Part shown: positions 34,057 to 42,950 of the stretch, piece by piece
Position numbering within the stretch: the stretch's first letter is position 1
How the letters are laid out: each line of letters starts with the position of its first letter
Source: CAVWZH01 sp963765285
Lineage (GTDB): Bacteria > Acidobacteriota > Terriglobia > Terriglobales > Acidobacteriaceae
Reading direction: 5' to 3'
Assembly: GCA_963765285.1 (NCBI GenBank)
Contig: CAVXVR010000002.1
Location: 1 to 64,000 of the forward strand
DNA: 64,000 bases
Made by a program: the position numbers and the translations under genes
The notes under the pieces: model-generated
What the model was told of the DNA's origin: nothing
The model's input: only the letters and a program-made list of their open reading frames with translations
Database searches by the model: none

Positions 34057-34338
34057 ATGAATCGAGTCTTTACCCGAGCAGTGCTGGGACTGTTGCGGGC
34101 CTATAAGTGGGCCATTTCACCCATGCTGCTGCCTGCTTGCCGTTACGTGCCGACGTGCTCGGAGTATGCGATGGAAGCGGTCGAGCGCTACGGTTCCCTG
34201 CGCGGCGGCTGGATGGCGATGCAGCGCTTATTGCGCTGTCATCCTTTAGCCCGCGGCGGATACGATCCTGCAATTCGGCCCCAGATTTCTAAATCCGCAG
34301 CCGAATGTAACCCGGTTGCGGCACCTTGCAATCACTGA
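34057..34338 (+). CDS. yidD: Membrane protein insertion efficiency factor YidD
   Basis: The product is 93 residues from the ATG at 34057. The family signature LLRAYKWAISPMLLPACRYV, then PTCSEYAMEAVERYG, and RLLRCHPLARGGYDP is complete, with the conserved Cys residues. The N-terminal amphipathic helix attaches it to the membrane, where it aids YidC-dependent insertion. It lies between rnpA and yidC, as is usual. Confidence 0.95.
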   Translation: MNRVFTRAVLGLLRAYKWAISPMLLPACRYVPTCSEYAMEAVERYGSLRGGWMAMQRLLRCHPLARGGYDPAIRPQISKSAAECNPVAAPCNH

Positions 34339-34347
34339 GCCACGAAT

Positions 34348-36078
34348 TTGCCCGACTTTCAAAATCCTCAACAAGATCCCGGCATGGAGCGGCGGCTGCT
34401 TCTTGTCTTCGGCCTCACGTTTCTCGTCATCCTGCTCTCGCAGTCGCTCTTCAAGAAATACTTGCCGCAGGCCCCTTCGGCTCCGCAACCGGCGCAGACT
34501 CAGTCGCAGCCGGCGAACTCCGCGAATCTGCCTGCAGCTTCGCAGTCGCAGCCCGCTGTTCCAGTTCCTGTGGGAACGGGAAAGCAGGCCAGCGCGGAAT
34601 CCGAGACCGTAATCGAGAACGATCTGTACAAGATCACATTCACCAACCGAGGCGGCCAGGTGAAGTCGTGGATTCTCAAGAAATTCAAGGACGACCAGGG
34701 CCAGCTCCTTGAACTGGTGAAGGGTGCGGTGGCAGAAAAGTTCGGTTATCCGCTGTCGCTCTGGACATATGACGAAACGCAGCGCAACAAGTTGAACTCG
34801 GCGCTTTACGTGGCTTCAAGCTCCGGCACGCTAACCGTCCCGGCGCAAATCACCTTTGAGTACGCCGACGCCGACATCGCCGTCCACAAAACGTTCCGCT
34901 TCGATCAGACTTACGTGATCGGCGTGGAAACCTCCGTGACCGCCAAGGGAAGCCAGGTCGCCGCCTTCCCCATGTGGCCCGCAGGGTTCGGCGATCAAGC
35001 CACCCCTGCCAGCTTCGCCGCCGGGCAAATCGACTACCAGTACGACAGCAACATCGAGCGCCTGGCCATTAAGAAAGTCAGCGGCGGTAACACCATCAAA
35101 GGCCCGCTCGACTGGGCCGGCGTGGTCGATCAATATTTTGCCGCCGCCTTTGTCCCCGACGACCCGCAAAACGCGGCCCTGGTCACGCTGCACAACACGA
35201 TTGAAAATCCGCAGGACCCAAAGCATCCCTACAGCGTGCTGGGCGCAGCCGTCGGCAACCTCAAGGGTCCCTCGACTGGACACCTGTATGTAGGCGCCAA
35301 GTCCCTGGCGGTGTTGGAATCGATCTCCGTGCCCACCATCAACGGCGCGCCGCGAGATCTGCGCGCCCTGGTCAACTTCGGCTTCTGGGGATGGATCGCC
35401 CGCCCACTCTTCCTGTGGCTCCGTTGGACTTACGAAAAAGTTGTCGGCAACTGGGGCTGGGCGATCGTACTGCAAACTCTCATCATCAATCTCGCGCTAC
35501 TGCCCTTGCGCATCACCGGCATGAAGTCCGCCTTGAAGATGCAGAAGATCCAGCCGCAAATGAAAGCCATCCAGGAAAAATATAAGAAATACGGCATGAA
35601 AGATCCGCGGCGGCAGGACATGAACAAGGAAATCTGGGACCTGCAGCAGCGCGAAGGCGTCAACATGTGGGGCGGCTGCTTGCCCATGATCATCCAGATG
35701 CCGTTCCTGATCGCCTACTACAGCATGCTGGGCGCGGCCATCGATCTGCGCCAGGCGCCCTGGCTGTGGATCCACGACCTGTCTTCGCCCGAGCCGTCCA
35801 CCCTGCGGATCCTGCCCATACTGATCGTCATCGCCATGGTCTTTATGCAGCGCATGACGCCGCAAGCCGGCATGGACCCCTCGCAGCAGAAGATGATGAA
35901 CGTCATGATGCCGGTGATGTTCGGCTTCCTCAGTTGGAACGTGGCGTCCGGCCTCGGCCTTTATTGGCTGGAGAGCAACCTGATCGGCATCGTGCAGCAA
36001 TCGATCATGAACCGCACCCGCCTGGGCCGCGAAATGCGCGAACTGGCCCTGAAGCGGGCGAGGAAGAAAGATAAGTAG
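34348..36078 (+). CDS. yidC: Membrane protein insertase YidC
   Basis: YidC inserts and folds inner-membrane proteins alone or with SecYEG. The product is 576 residues if started at the TTG at 34348 (MPDFQNPQQDPGMERRLLLV). The ATG at 34384 is the alternative, and neither has a strong ribosome site. Visible are TM1 (LLLVFGLTFLVILLSQSLF), a Pro/Gln/Ser-rich linker, the large periplasmic beta-supersandwich (ENDLYKITFTNRGGQVKSWI), and the insertase core (NWGWAIVLQTLIINLALLPL, MWGGCLPMIIQMPFLIAYYS, MMPVMFGFLSWNVASGLGLY). The tail is basic. This is the Gram-negative long form. Confidence 0.97.
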   Translation: MPDFQNPQQDPGMERRLLLVFGLTFLVILLSQSLFKKYLPQAPSAPQPAQTQSQPANSANLPAASQSQPAVPVPVGTGKQASAESETVIENDLYKITFTNRGGQVKSWILKKFKDDQGQLLELVKGAVAEKFGYPLSLWTYDETQRNKLNSALYVASSSGTLTVPAQITFEYADADIAVHKTFRFDQTYVIGVETSVTAKGSQVAAFPMWPAGFGDQATPASFAAGQIDYQYDSNIERLAIKKVSGGNTIKGPLDWAGVVDQYFAAAFVPDDPQNAALVTLHNTIENPQDPKHPYSVLGAAVGNLKGPSTGHLYVGAKSLAVLESISVPTINGAPRDLRALVNFGFWGWIARPLFLWLRWTYEKVVGNWGWAIVLQTLIINLALLPLRITGMKSALKMQKIQPQMKAIQEKYKKYGMKDPRRQDMNKEIWDLQQREGVNMWGGCLPMIIQMPFLIAYYSMLGAAIDLRQAPWLWIHDLSSPEPSTLRILPILIVIAMVFMQRMTPQAGMDPSQQKMMNVMMPVMFGFLSWNVASGLGLYWLESNLIGIVQQSIMNRTRLGREMRELALKRARKKDK

Positions 36079-36204
36079 CTTTTAGCTATTAGCTCTTAGT
36101 CTTTAGCTTACCTGCACGAAGCCGACTGCCAGGGTGAACCGTGAAGGACGGGAGCAAAGGGATTAAAAGCTAAGAGCCAAGAGCTAATAGCTAAAAGCTG
36201 CTTT
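36079..36204. repeat. Inverted pair of heptad arrays between yidC and jag
   Basis: The left arm has TAGCTTT, TAGCTAT, TAGCTCT, TAGTCTT and TAGCTTA. After about 50 unrelated bases, the right arm holds the complement units (AAGCTAA, GAGCCAA, GAGCTAA, TAGCTAA, AAGCTGC). The arms can pair over about 35 bases. Related arrays are at 7731-7763 and 61433-61562. Confidence 0.8.
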
Positions 36205-36205
36205 T

Positions 36206-36742
36206 ATGACAATTCCCAACAAACTCGAAGCCGCCAACAAGATCAACGATCTGCTGAATGGCGTAGTCAGCAAGGGCGGACTGCGCCTGAAATACCGCAT
36301 CACCGTCGACCCACCCTTGCCCGAGGAACGCGACTGGGAGCGCCCGGAAATCCTGGTGCAATTCTCCGGCCCGGACTCGCCGCTGCTGCTGGAACACGGC
36401 GCTGAGCTGCTCCGCGCGCTTGAGCTGATCGCGCTCGAAATGCTTCGCCTGCCCGGCAACGAGCACGAGAGAATCAATTTCGATTGCATGAACCACCGCA
36501 GCATGCGCCTCGAAGAACTGCGCATGGCCGCTTCTGTCGCTGCCGACAAAGTGCGCAAGACGGGCGCGCCTTATCAGTTCACTCCCATGTCGTCGCGCGA
36601 GCGCCGCATTGTGCACTTAGCGTTACGCGACTTTGAGGACCTGCGCACTGAAAGCGAAGGCGAGGGACTGCGTCGCTTCGTGGTGGTTTATCCGAAAGAT
36701 TACAGGGCTGCGAGCAAGCCCGCGCGAAGAACCCTCCCCTAA
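36206..36742 (+). CDS. jag: RNA-binding protein Jag/KhpB (KH-R3H)
   Basis: The product is 178 residues. The C-terminal half is an R3H domain with the Arg-x3-His motif in SSRERRIVHLALRDFEDLRT and a following VVVYPKD strand. The middle (PGNEHERINFDCMNHRSMRL) fits a KH-like fold. Jag/KhpB binds RNA, pairs with KhpA, and affects cell division and envelope growth. It is shorter than many homologues because the N-terminal Jag domain is absent. It follows yidC, its standard neighbour, across a heptad repeat. Confidence 0.85.
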   Translation: MTIPNKLEAANKINDLLNGVVSKGGLRLKYRITVDPPLPEERDWERPEILVQFSGPDSPLLLEHGAELLRALELIALEMLRLPGNEHERINFDCMNHRSMRLEELRMAASVAADKVRKTGAPYQFTPMSSRERRIVHLALRDFEDLRTESEGEGLRRFVVVYPKDYRAASKPARRTLP

Positions 36743-36745
36743 GGA

Positions 36746-37369
36746 TCAGAGGCCGTGCTTTATGGGAATGTCTACGTTGAAATAAAGCGTAACTTTCTGT
36801 TTTGCCGCTGGATCCTCGAATTTCAACGCGTCATAGGAATGCCCATTCTTCTGCATCAATGACTGCGACTCGGGAAACCCCACGCCCATCGAGCGTAGCA
36901 GCACGTACTCCTCATGAACCGCAATCACCTGGTAGGCGGTTTCCGGCGTCTTGCCGTCACCGGAATCCGTGATCGATTTCAGCAGTCCCTGAAACACGAA
37001 CTTGTGAAACTCAGCCTGCTCTTGGTTCTTCGATTCCCGTTGGGCGACATACTCGGCAAAATGCGCGTCCATGTCTACATAGTTTGCGGCTAATACTATG
37101 TCAGCGTTCTTGATCGCGTCGGCAAAGTCATGTTTGTTCAAAGACGTCATCATCGCTTTTTTCTGCGGATCAGTATCCGGGCCGCGGCTGAAGTTGGGCG
37201 AATCCACGTAGGCTAGGCGGAGCTGTCTGAAGTCAACGGTTTTGTCGCCACCCTTGACCCGTTCGACCAGTGCTTCGTAGGAGCTTTTACTAGGCGGAGC
37301 TTGCTGAGCGCCCAGAGTTAGACAAGCCGTAATCACCACGAAACAGAGGGCAGCTGATCGACGGTTCAT
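36746..37369 (-). CDS. Secreted DUF4919 protein
   Basis: The start is the ATG at 37369 (MNRRSAALCFVVITACLTLG), a signal peptide, with GAGGCG upstream. The product is 207 residues. SYEALVERVKGGDKTVDFRQ, LRLAYVDSPNF and the C-terminal end AKQKVTLYFNVDIPIKH match DUF4919, a group of exported proteins of unknown function. The middle is helical and could be TPR-like. It ends 3 bases from the convergent jag stop. Confidence 0.75.
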   Translation of the reverse strand: MNRRSAALCFVVITACLTLGAQQAPPSKSSYEALVERVKGGDKTVDFRQLRLAYVDSPNFSRGPDTDPQKKAMMTSLNKHDFADAIKNADIVLAANYVDMDAHFAEYVAQRESKNQEQAEFHKFVFQGLLKSITDSGDGKTPETAYQVIAVHEEYVLLRSMGVGFPESQSLMQKNGHSYDALKFEDPAAKQKVTLYFNVDIPIKHGL

Positions 37370-37478
37370 GGTCGCCTCGCGCCAGCAGCTTACCACTGTC
37401 GCTTAGGAGAGAGCGGGGAACACTGACGCGTCGCTACAATCCTGCTGTCATCCAATCGTCGTCGCTACATCGCCTCAT

Positions 37479-38084
37479 TCAATCCCCCGCCGGCCTGTCA
37501 TGCACAACATACATAACCCCAAAATCCCCCTCCGCGCCGCCATGGTACCCAGAGTCCCCGCCATAGGGATTCCGAAACGCAAACGCCGCCACGCGCTCCC
37601 GAATATAAAATCCCGCGGTAATTCGCACCCTTAGATCCAACAGCGGCCCAGTCAATCCGTAACGGCTATCGCTGCCCGGCAATAGATATTCGAAACTGCT
37701 GCGAACCCAGTCGTTCTCATACATCGCGGCGACGACGGGCCATCGGTCATGCTTGGTGTACGTCGAAGTGGTCAACTGGCTGTAGTGAACCCCGCCGCCA
37801 AATCGCCAGCGGCGCGTAGCCCGAACCAGAAACAGTCCATGTGCCCGGAGCGTATACCCGGTGTGGGTCGTCTGGTCATCCGCCGAATCGACTCCCCCTT
37901 CAGCCTCCGCCAACCAGCGATGCAACTTGAGGTCGACTCCAGCATCGGCGTTATAGCTGGGCTGGTTGAAACCTGTGGGGGCGAGTCCGATGCCGCCTCC
38001 CACATAAGGTTGTACTTGCGCATGCACGAAAGCGAGGCACGAGGTCAGCAAAAAAAGGAGCGCGAGCAGTGGTCTGCGCAACAT
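37479..38084 (-). CDS. Outer-membrane beta-barrel-like protein
   Basis: The product is 201 residues with a signal peptide (MLRRPLLALLFLLTSCLAFV). The mature part shows alternating polar and hydrophobic strands with aromatic girdles (VQPYVGGGIGLAPTGF, KLHRWLAEAEGGV, WRFGGGVHYSQL, LLDLRVRITAGFYIRE). It ends GDFGVMYVVHDRPAGD and lacks the C-terminal aromatic residue typical of BAM substrates. Function is unknown. It lies downstream of mfd beyond a terminator, so it is transcribed separately. Confidence 0.65.
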   Translation of the reverse strand: MLRRPLLALLFLLTSCLAFVHAQVQPYVGGGIGLAPTGFNQPSYNADAGVDLKLHRWLAEAEGGVDSADDQTTHTGYTLRAHGLFLVRATRRWRFGGGVHYSQLTTSTYTKHDRWPVVAAMYENDWVRSSFEYLLPGSDSRYGLTGPLLDLRVRITAGFYIRERVAAFAFRNPYGGDSGYHGGAEGDFGVMYVVHDRPAGD

Positions 38085-38150
38085 GAGTAACGATGTCGGC
38101 GCGGGAATGCCGGCAAGAGAATTCTTGCCAGCTCTCGACCGAAGAACAAG

Positions 38151-38174
38151 AAAAATGCGGGCATGAAGCCCGCA
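38151..38174 (-). terminator. Rho-independent terminator of mfd
   Basis: On the minus strand TGCGGGC-TTCAT-GCCCGCA forms a 7-bp GC-rich stem followed by TTTTT. It lies 31 bases after the mfd stop. Confidence 0.72.
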
Positions 38175-38204
38175 CGCAGGGTCATAGATTTTCCGTTATT
38201 GAAT

Positions 38205-41200
38205 TTAGGACGGCACTGACGTCGGTAACGGCACGCCCGCCAACTGCTCCAACAATTCCTGCAACCGGGCCAGCACTTCCTCGGCGCGAGTGGGACTGAA
38301 CACAAACTTCAACGTCCCATCTGGACTAAACTGCGCGCCCCGCTGCCCGGCCACAAACGCCGCCAGCCGCGCAGGATCGATCGTCGCATTCTGCCGGAAG
38401 CGAATGCTGAGCTGGTCACGCTTGCGCTCGATCGCGGTCACTCCCACGCGAACGCAGAGCAGCTTGAGCGAGGCATACTGCAAAAGGCTCAGCACCGCTG
38501 GGGGAAGATCGCCGTAGCGGTCCTGTAACTCCGCCCGCACGTCGTCCAGTTGCGAAGCGGTTTCCACTCCCGCCACCCGCTTGTACATTCGCAGCCGCTG
38601 GTTCTCTTCCGGAATGTAGTTCACTGGAATGCGTATATTCAGCCCGAGGTTGAGTTGCGTCGCGGCCTCATCCGGCGCAGCTTCACCCTTTATCTCGCGG
38701 ACGGCGCGATCCAGCATCTGGGTGTAAAGCTCGAAGCCGATGGCTTCGATGTGTCCGCTCTGCTCGCCGCCCAGCAGGTTGCCCGCGCCGCGCAATTCCA
38801 AATCGAGCGCAGCAATCTTGAAGCCCGCGCCCAGGTCCGAAAATTCCTTCAGCGCAGCCAGGCGGCGGCGCGCTATTGGTGTCAGCTCGATGTCCGCAGG
38901 CAACAGCAAATACGCGTAGGCACGCCGGCTGGAGCGTCCTACGCGCCCGCGCAATTGATACAGTTCCGACAACCCCAGCCGGTCCGCCCGGTTGATAAAA
39001 ATCGTGTTGCACAGCGGAATATCCAGGCCATTTTCGATGATCGTAGTCGCCACCAGAATATCAGCCTCATGATGCATGAACTTCAGCATGACTTTTTCCA
39101 GTTCGCCTTCCGACATCTGCCCGTGACCCACGATAATGCGCGCCTTCGGCGCCAAAACCTGCAATTTCGCAGCGATTTCAAAAATGCTCTCCACGCGATT
39201 GTGCACAAAGTAAGTCTGTCCGCCGCGCTCCAGTTCCTGATTGACCGCCGACTGAATCAGCTGTTCATCCCAACTGGCGACCACCGTCTGAATCGCCATG
39301 CGGTCTTTGGGCGGCGTCTCGATTACGCTCATATCGCGCATTCCGACCAGCGACATGTGCAGCGTGCGCGGAATCGGGGTCGCCGACATGGTCAGCACGT
39401 CCACTTGTTTGCGCATCTGCTTCAAACGTTCTTTGTGACGCACCCCGAAGCGCTGCTCTTCGTCCACCACCAGCAATCCGAGATCAGTAAACTTCACATC
39501 TTTCGAAAGCAGCCGGTGCGTGCCGATCAGAATGTCCACCTTGCCGGCTTCCACCTTCTGCAAAATTTCTTTTTGCTGTTTCGCCGAGCGGAAACGGCTG
39601 ATCATTTCAATCGAAACCGGGAACGCAGCAAAGCGCTGCTTGAACGTTTCAAAATGCTGAAAGGCAAGAACAGTCGTGGGCGCCAGCACTGCCACCTGCT
39701 TGTTGTCGCTCACCGCTTTGAACGCCGCCCTCATGGCAATTTCGGTTTTTCCGTAGCCGACATCGCCGCACAGCAGTCGGTCCATCGGCTGCGACGATTC
39801 CATGTCGCGCTTCACATCGACAATGGCAAGTTCCTGGTCTTCCGTCTCGCTGTACTCGAACGCATCTTCGAACTCGCGCATCCATTCATTGTCGGCAGAA
39901 AAACTGTGGCCCTGGGCGGCCCGGCGCTCGGCGTAGAGTTTGAGCAACTCATCCGCCATATCCTTCATGGCCTTGCGCACGCGGGCCTTAGTCTTGGCCC
40001 AGGCCGCCGTGCCCAGATGGCTCAACGGAGGCTTCGCACCCTCCGACGAACGATACTTCTGCACCAGGTCGAGCCGTGTAAGCGGTACGTAGAGCCGCGC
40101 GCCTTCGGCATATTCGAGCAACATGAATTCTGCGTTACCGTCGCCCTGATTGATTTCCTTCAGCCCGTGATATTGCCCGATACCGTGTTCCACGTGGACG
40201 ACATAATCCCCAACTTGCAGATCGCGAAAGTCGGAAAGAAAAGCCGAGGTCTTCGATTTCTGCCGCTGCGGCCGCGAGGCGACCGCCTCCGATTCGTCGA
40301 AAAGATCGCGCGCGCCGAAGATGGCGAGATTCGCGTCCGGCAAAATCACTCCGTCGGGAATGTAAGCTTTGACCAAAGTAGAAGTGAGCACCTCGCCCGC
40401 GAAGTAAGAAGTTTCGTCGGCGTAGCTCTCGCCGCCTCGCGTGCGGCTGCCCAATCGGAACGAAACGCTGTACTCGGTGAAAACGTCGGCCAAGCGTTCC
40501 ACTTCGCCGGTGTTCGGCACCGCGATCAAAACCCGCTTGCCGCTGCCCGTCTGCTTCTGCGCTTCTTCGAGCATCATCGGAACCGAGCCGTGGAAGCGCG
40601 GCGAAGGCTGGGAGAGAAAAGACACCGTGCTCGCCGCACTCTCGCCCTGGGTGATTTCGAGATGCTCCACGTCGGCCCCATTGAGGCCGGCGACTTTCTT
40701 CCACCAATCCTCCGGGGGCAAATAAAGATCGGCGGGCCGCACCAGGTTGCCCACACCGCTGCGTTCGTGCGCGTCTTCAATGCGGGTCCAGACCTGTTCG
40801 AATTCCCGGCGAATGCTCTCCGGCTCGTCGGCAAACACCAGCGCATTGGGCAGCAAGTCAAAGACAGTTGAATTCGCTCCGGCCACCGGAGCATAAAACT
40901 CCCAGCCGGGAAACACGGTCACGCCGCCCGCCCGCACCGCCTGCTCCACCACTTCTTCCGCTCCGGTAATTCGCTTTCCCGAGAGCCGGGCATGAATCGC
41001 GCCCAGCAATTCGTCGCTCACCGGAGTTTCCGTCAAAGGCAGCAGCAAAGCCTCGTCAATGGGATTCGAAGACCGCTGCGTCGCCGGATCAAATTTGCGG
41101 ATCGACTCAACTTCATCCCCGAAAAATTCAATCCGCACCGGCCGGTCCGCTTCCGGCGAATACACATCCAGAATTCCGCCGCGCAGTGCATATTCTCCAG

Positions 41201-41744
41201 GCATCTCGACCACATCGGTCGAGGTGTAGCCGACGGTGTTCAGGTGACGCAGCAGCGGCTCAGTATCGAAGGTCTCGCCTCGCCGGATCATGCGGGCCAG
41301 ATCGCCATAATATTCGGCCGAACGCAAGCGGAACGCGGTGGCCGCGACCGGCGAGACCACAATCGAGACCGCTCCCGTGGCCATCTTCCACAGCGCCACA
41401 GCGCGTTCTTCCTGAATCTCCGGATGCGGCGACAGATTCTGAAACGGCAGCACGTCGCGGCTGGGCAGCGTAACCACCGAGTCCGGGTCAGCCGCGCCCG
41501 TCAGTTCGCAGAATGCCTGCAACGTGGGAACCAGCTCTTCCGTATCCCGGTTGTCCGGCACAATCAGCAGCAAGGGCCGCTCCGTAACCTTGCGCAGCAG
41601 AACCAGAATCAGAGCTTTCGCGGTAGGAGTGAGTCCGGCGACACGTATCCGTCCCGTGCCCTCTTTCAGATGGGAGGCAACACGCAAAAAGGCGGGCAAC
41701 TTTTCTGCGTCCGCAAAAAGATCGCGGACGAAGGGTAGGGGCAT
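38205..41744 (-). CDS. mfd: Transcription-repair coupling factor Mfd
   Basis: Mfd removes stalled RNA polymerase and recruits UvrA to lesions. The product is 1179 residues, the usual size. Domains in order are: UvrB-homology region (QEERAVALWKMATGAVSIVV, EYALRGGILDVYSPEADRPV), RNAP-interaction domain (VGDYVVHVEHGIGQYHGLKE), RecG-like translocase (Walker A LLCGDVGYGKTEIAMRAAF, DEEQRFG box, TMSATPIPRTLHMSL), helicase C domain (TTIIENGLDIP, LYQLRGRVGRS) and the TRCF C-terminal domain. The start is the ATG at 41744. A terminator follows the stop. Confidence 0.97.
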   Translation of the reverse strand: MPLPFVRDLFADAEKLPAFLRVASHLKEGTGRIRVAGLTPTAKALILVLLRKVTERPLLLIVPDNRDTEELVPTLQAFCELTGAADPDSVVTLPSRDVLPFQNLSPHPEIQEERAVALWKMATGAVSIVVSPVAATAFRLRSAEYYGDLARMIRRGETFDTEPLLRHLNTVGYTSTDVVEMPGEYALRGGILDVYSPEADRPVRIEFFGDEVESIRKFDPATQRSSNPIDEALLLPLTETPVSDELLGAIHARLSGKRITGAEEVVEQAVRAGGVTVFPGWEFYAPVAGANSTVFDLLPNALVFADEPESIRREFEQVWTRIEDAHERSGVGNLVRPADLYLPPEDWWKKVAGLNGADVEHLEITQGESAASTVSFLSQPSPRFHGSVPMMLEEAQKQTGSGKRVLIAVPNTGEVERLADVFTEYSVSFRLGSRTRGGESYADETSYFAGEVLTSTLVKAYIPDGVILPDANLAIFGARDLFDESEAVASRPQRQKSKTSAFLSDFRDLQVGDYVVHVEHGIGQYHGLKEINQGDGNAEFMLLEYAEGARLYVPLTRLDLVQKYRSSEGAKPPLSHLGTAAWAKTKARVRKAMKDMADELLKLYAERRAAQGHSFSADNEWMREFEDAFEYSETEDQELAIVDVKRDMESSQPMDRLLCGDVGYGKTEIAMRAAFKAVSDNKQVAVLAPTTVLAFQHFETFKQRFAAFPVSIEMISRFRSAKQQKEILQKVEAGKVDILIGTHRLLSKDVKFTDLGLLVVDEEQRFGVRHKERLKQMRKQVDVLTMSATPIPRTLHMSLVGMRDMSVIETPPKDRMAIQTVVASWDEQLIQSAVNQELERGGQTYFVHNRVESIFEIAAKLQVLAPKARIIVGHGQMSEGELEKVMLKFMHHEADILVATTIIENGLDIPLCNTIFINRADRLGLSELYQLRGRVGRSSRRAYAYLLLPADIELTPIARRRLAALKEFSDLGAGFKIAALDLELRGAGNLLGGEQSGHIEAIGFELYTQMLDRAVREIKGEAAPDEAATQLNLGLNIRIPVNYIPEENQRLRMYKRVAGVETASQLDDVRAELQDRYGDLPPAVLSLLQYASLKLLCVRVGVTAIERKRDQLSIRFRQNATIDPARLAAFVAGQRGAQFSPDGTLKFVFSPTRAEEVLARLQELLEQLAGVPLPTSVPS

Positions 41745-41796
41745 GCAGATTGATTTTAACAGGGATTACACGTGGCTTCTGCGCAACAGATTCAGC

Positions 41797-41890
41797 CCCG
41801 AAGGAGCGGAACAATTCAGCCCAGGGCGTAAGCCCTGGGGCGCGGGACGAACCCAATGCGCGCCCAAAGGGCGCAACTACCGGACCCGCA
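41797..41890. repeat. Composite hairpin element (CCCAGGGCGTAAGCCCTGGG family)
   Basis: CCCCGAAGGAGCGG is followed by GCCCAGGGCGTAAGCCCTGG (41819-41838) and then CGCCCAAAGGGCG. It is the clearest of the three composite copies and lies between mfd and the dimethylargininase-like gene. Confidence 0.8.
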
Positions 41891-41908
41891 ATCGTTCTCT
41901 TAGCCGCA

Positions 41909-42790
41909 TCACCCACGCAGCAGTGGCCGGGTCAAACAGGTCGGACCGCCCGAGCCGTTGATGCACAGCTCCGACCCGGCAAAGGTTCGAACGTCGAAGC
42001 CAGCTTGTCGCATGAGGGCATTCGTCTTGCGATTCTCTTCGAGCGCCAGCAGGCGCTTGCCGCCGAGCGACAATACATTGCAGGCCAGCGTGTCGCGCTC
42101 CGCGTAGTCGATCTCGACAAACTTGTAGCCGCGCGCCTTCAACAGCTCGACAGTTTCCACCGCGAGCCAGGGCAGATCGACCAGCGCGGTTTGTTCGTCG
42201 AGCAGGCTGATCAGCGACATCAGGTGCAGGCACGCTGAAGGACCGGGCCCATAAGGCAGCGGAGCGGAAAGAACCTCGACACCTTTTGGTGCAAGAAGGG
42301 CGCGCATCTGCGCGATGCCGCTGGCGTTGGTCCGATAGCCGTGGCCGATGAGCAGTGTCTTCTCATCGAGCCACAGCATGTCGCCCGCCTCTGTCGTGCC
42401 GGGCGCTTGGATTTCCCCGAGCACTGGAATGCCAAGGCTCTGATAGAAATCGCGGTGACGCTTCGCTTCCACTACGCGATTCGGCTTGCCGGGATTCATG
42501 ATGATGACGCCGTAATCCGTGGCGAGTGACGGATCGTGCGCGTACACCGCATCGAGCGTGAGGCCGGACGCGGCCGGCATGGCGACCACTTCTGCACCTG
42601 CAGCTTTGAGTTGACGGGTCAGTTCGTCATGCTGGGCTTGCGCGGCTTCGAAGTCGGGCGCGTGCAGAAATCCCAGATCGCGCCAGTCGTTAGGCGATGT
42701 CCATCCTGCTGAACGCGGCGAGCACACTGCAACGCGGAGCAGCTTGCCGACCATCGAGTGGCCGTTCGTAGTTTGGGTTTCAGTTTGCAA
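41909..42790 (-). CDS. Dimethylargininase/arginine deiminase-like amidinohydrolase
   Basis: The product is 293 residues from a TTG at 42790. An ATG at 42754 (MVGKLLRVAVCSPRSAGWTS) is the alternative. The pentein fold is visible: VYAHDPSLATDYGVIIMNPG (Asp motif), GTTEAGDMLWLDEKTLLIGH, GPGPSACLHLMSLISLL (catalytic His), and the C-terminal GSGGPTCLTRPL with the nucleophilic Cys. DDAH-type enzymes release citrulline and methylamines from methylated arginine, and related ones act on arginine. Exact substrate is uncertain. It is monocistronic, bounded by repeat elements on both sides. Confidence 0.82.
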   Translation of the reverse strand: MQTETQTTNGHSMVGKLLRVAVCSPRSAGWTSPNDWRDLGFLHAPDFEAAQAQHDELTRQLKAAGAEVVAMPAASGLTLDAVYAHDPSLATDYGVIIMNPGKPNRVVEAKRHRDFYQSLGIPVLGEIQAPGTTEAGDMLWLDEKTLLIGHGYRTNASGIAQMRALLAPKGVEVLSAPLPYGPGPSACLHLMSLISLLDEQTALVDLPWLAVETVELLKARGYKFVEIDYAERDTLACNVLSLGGKRLLALEENRKTNALMRQAGFDVRTFAGSELCINGSGGPTCLTRPLLRG

Positions 42791-42859
42791 TCGGCTTCCG
42801 TTCTGCTATTAGACGGTCACACGGCAACGACAATAAGGCGCGATGGTCTCGCTGCGCTC

Positions 42860-42945
42860 GACTGACGGGTCCCTTCGACTCCGCTCAGGGCAGGCTCCGA
42901 CCCGTCCCTACTGGCCTCAAGAGACCCGTCCCTACATTAAGTAAT
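42860..42945. repeat. GACCCGTCCCTAC repeats
   Basis: GACGGGTCCCTTCGACTCCG is followed by CTCAGGGCAGG, then GACCCGTCCCTACTGG and GAGACCCGTCCCTACA. It shares the GAGACCCGTCCCTAC core with 57703-57736 and with the valS element. Confidence 0.65.
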
Positions 42946-42950
42946 TCTCT

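Noticed and set aside
36079..36204. CRISPR array
   Set aside because: Units are 7 bases without unique spacers and the two blocks are inverted, not direct.
38550..40871. 773-residue plus-strand ORF
   Set aside because: It lies fully antisense to mfd and has the His/Arg-rich composition typical of a shadow of a high-GC gene.
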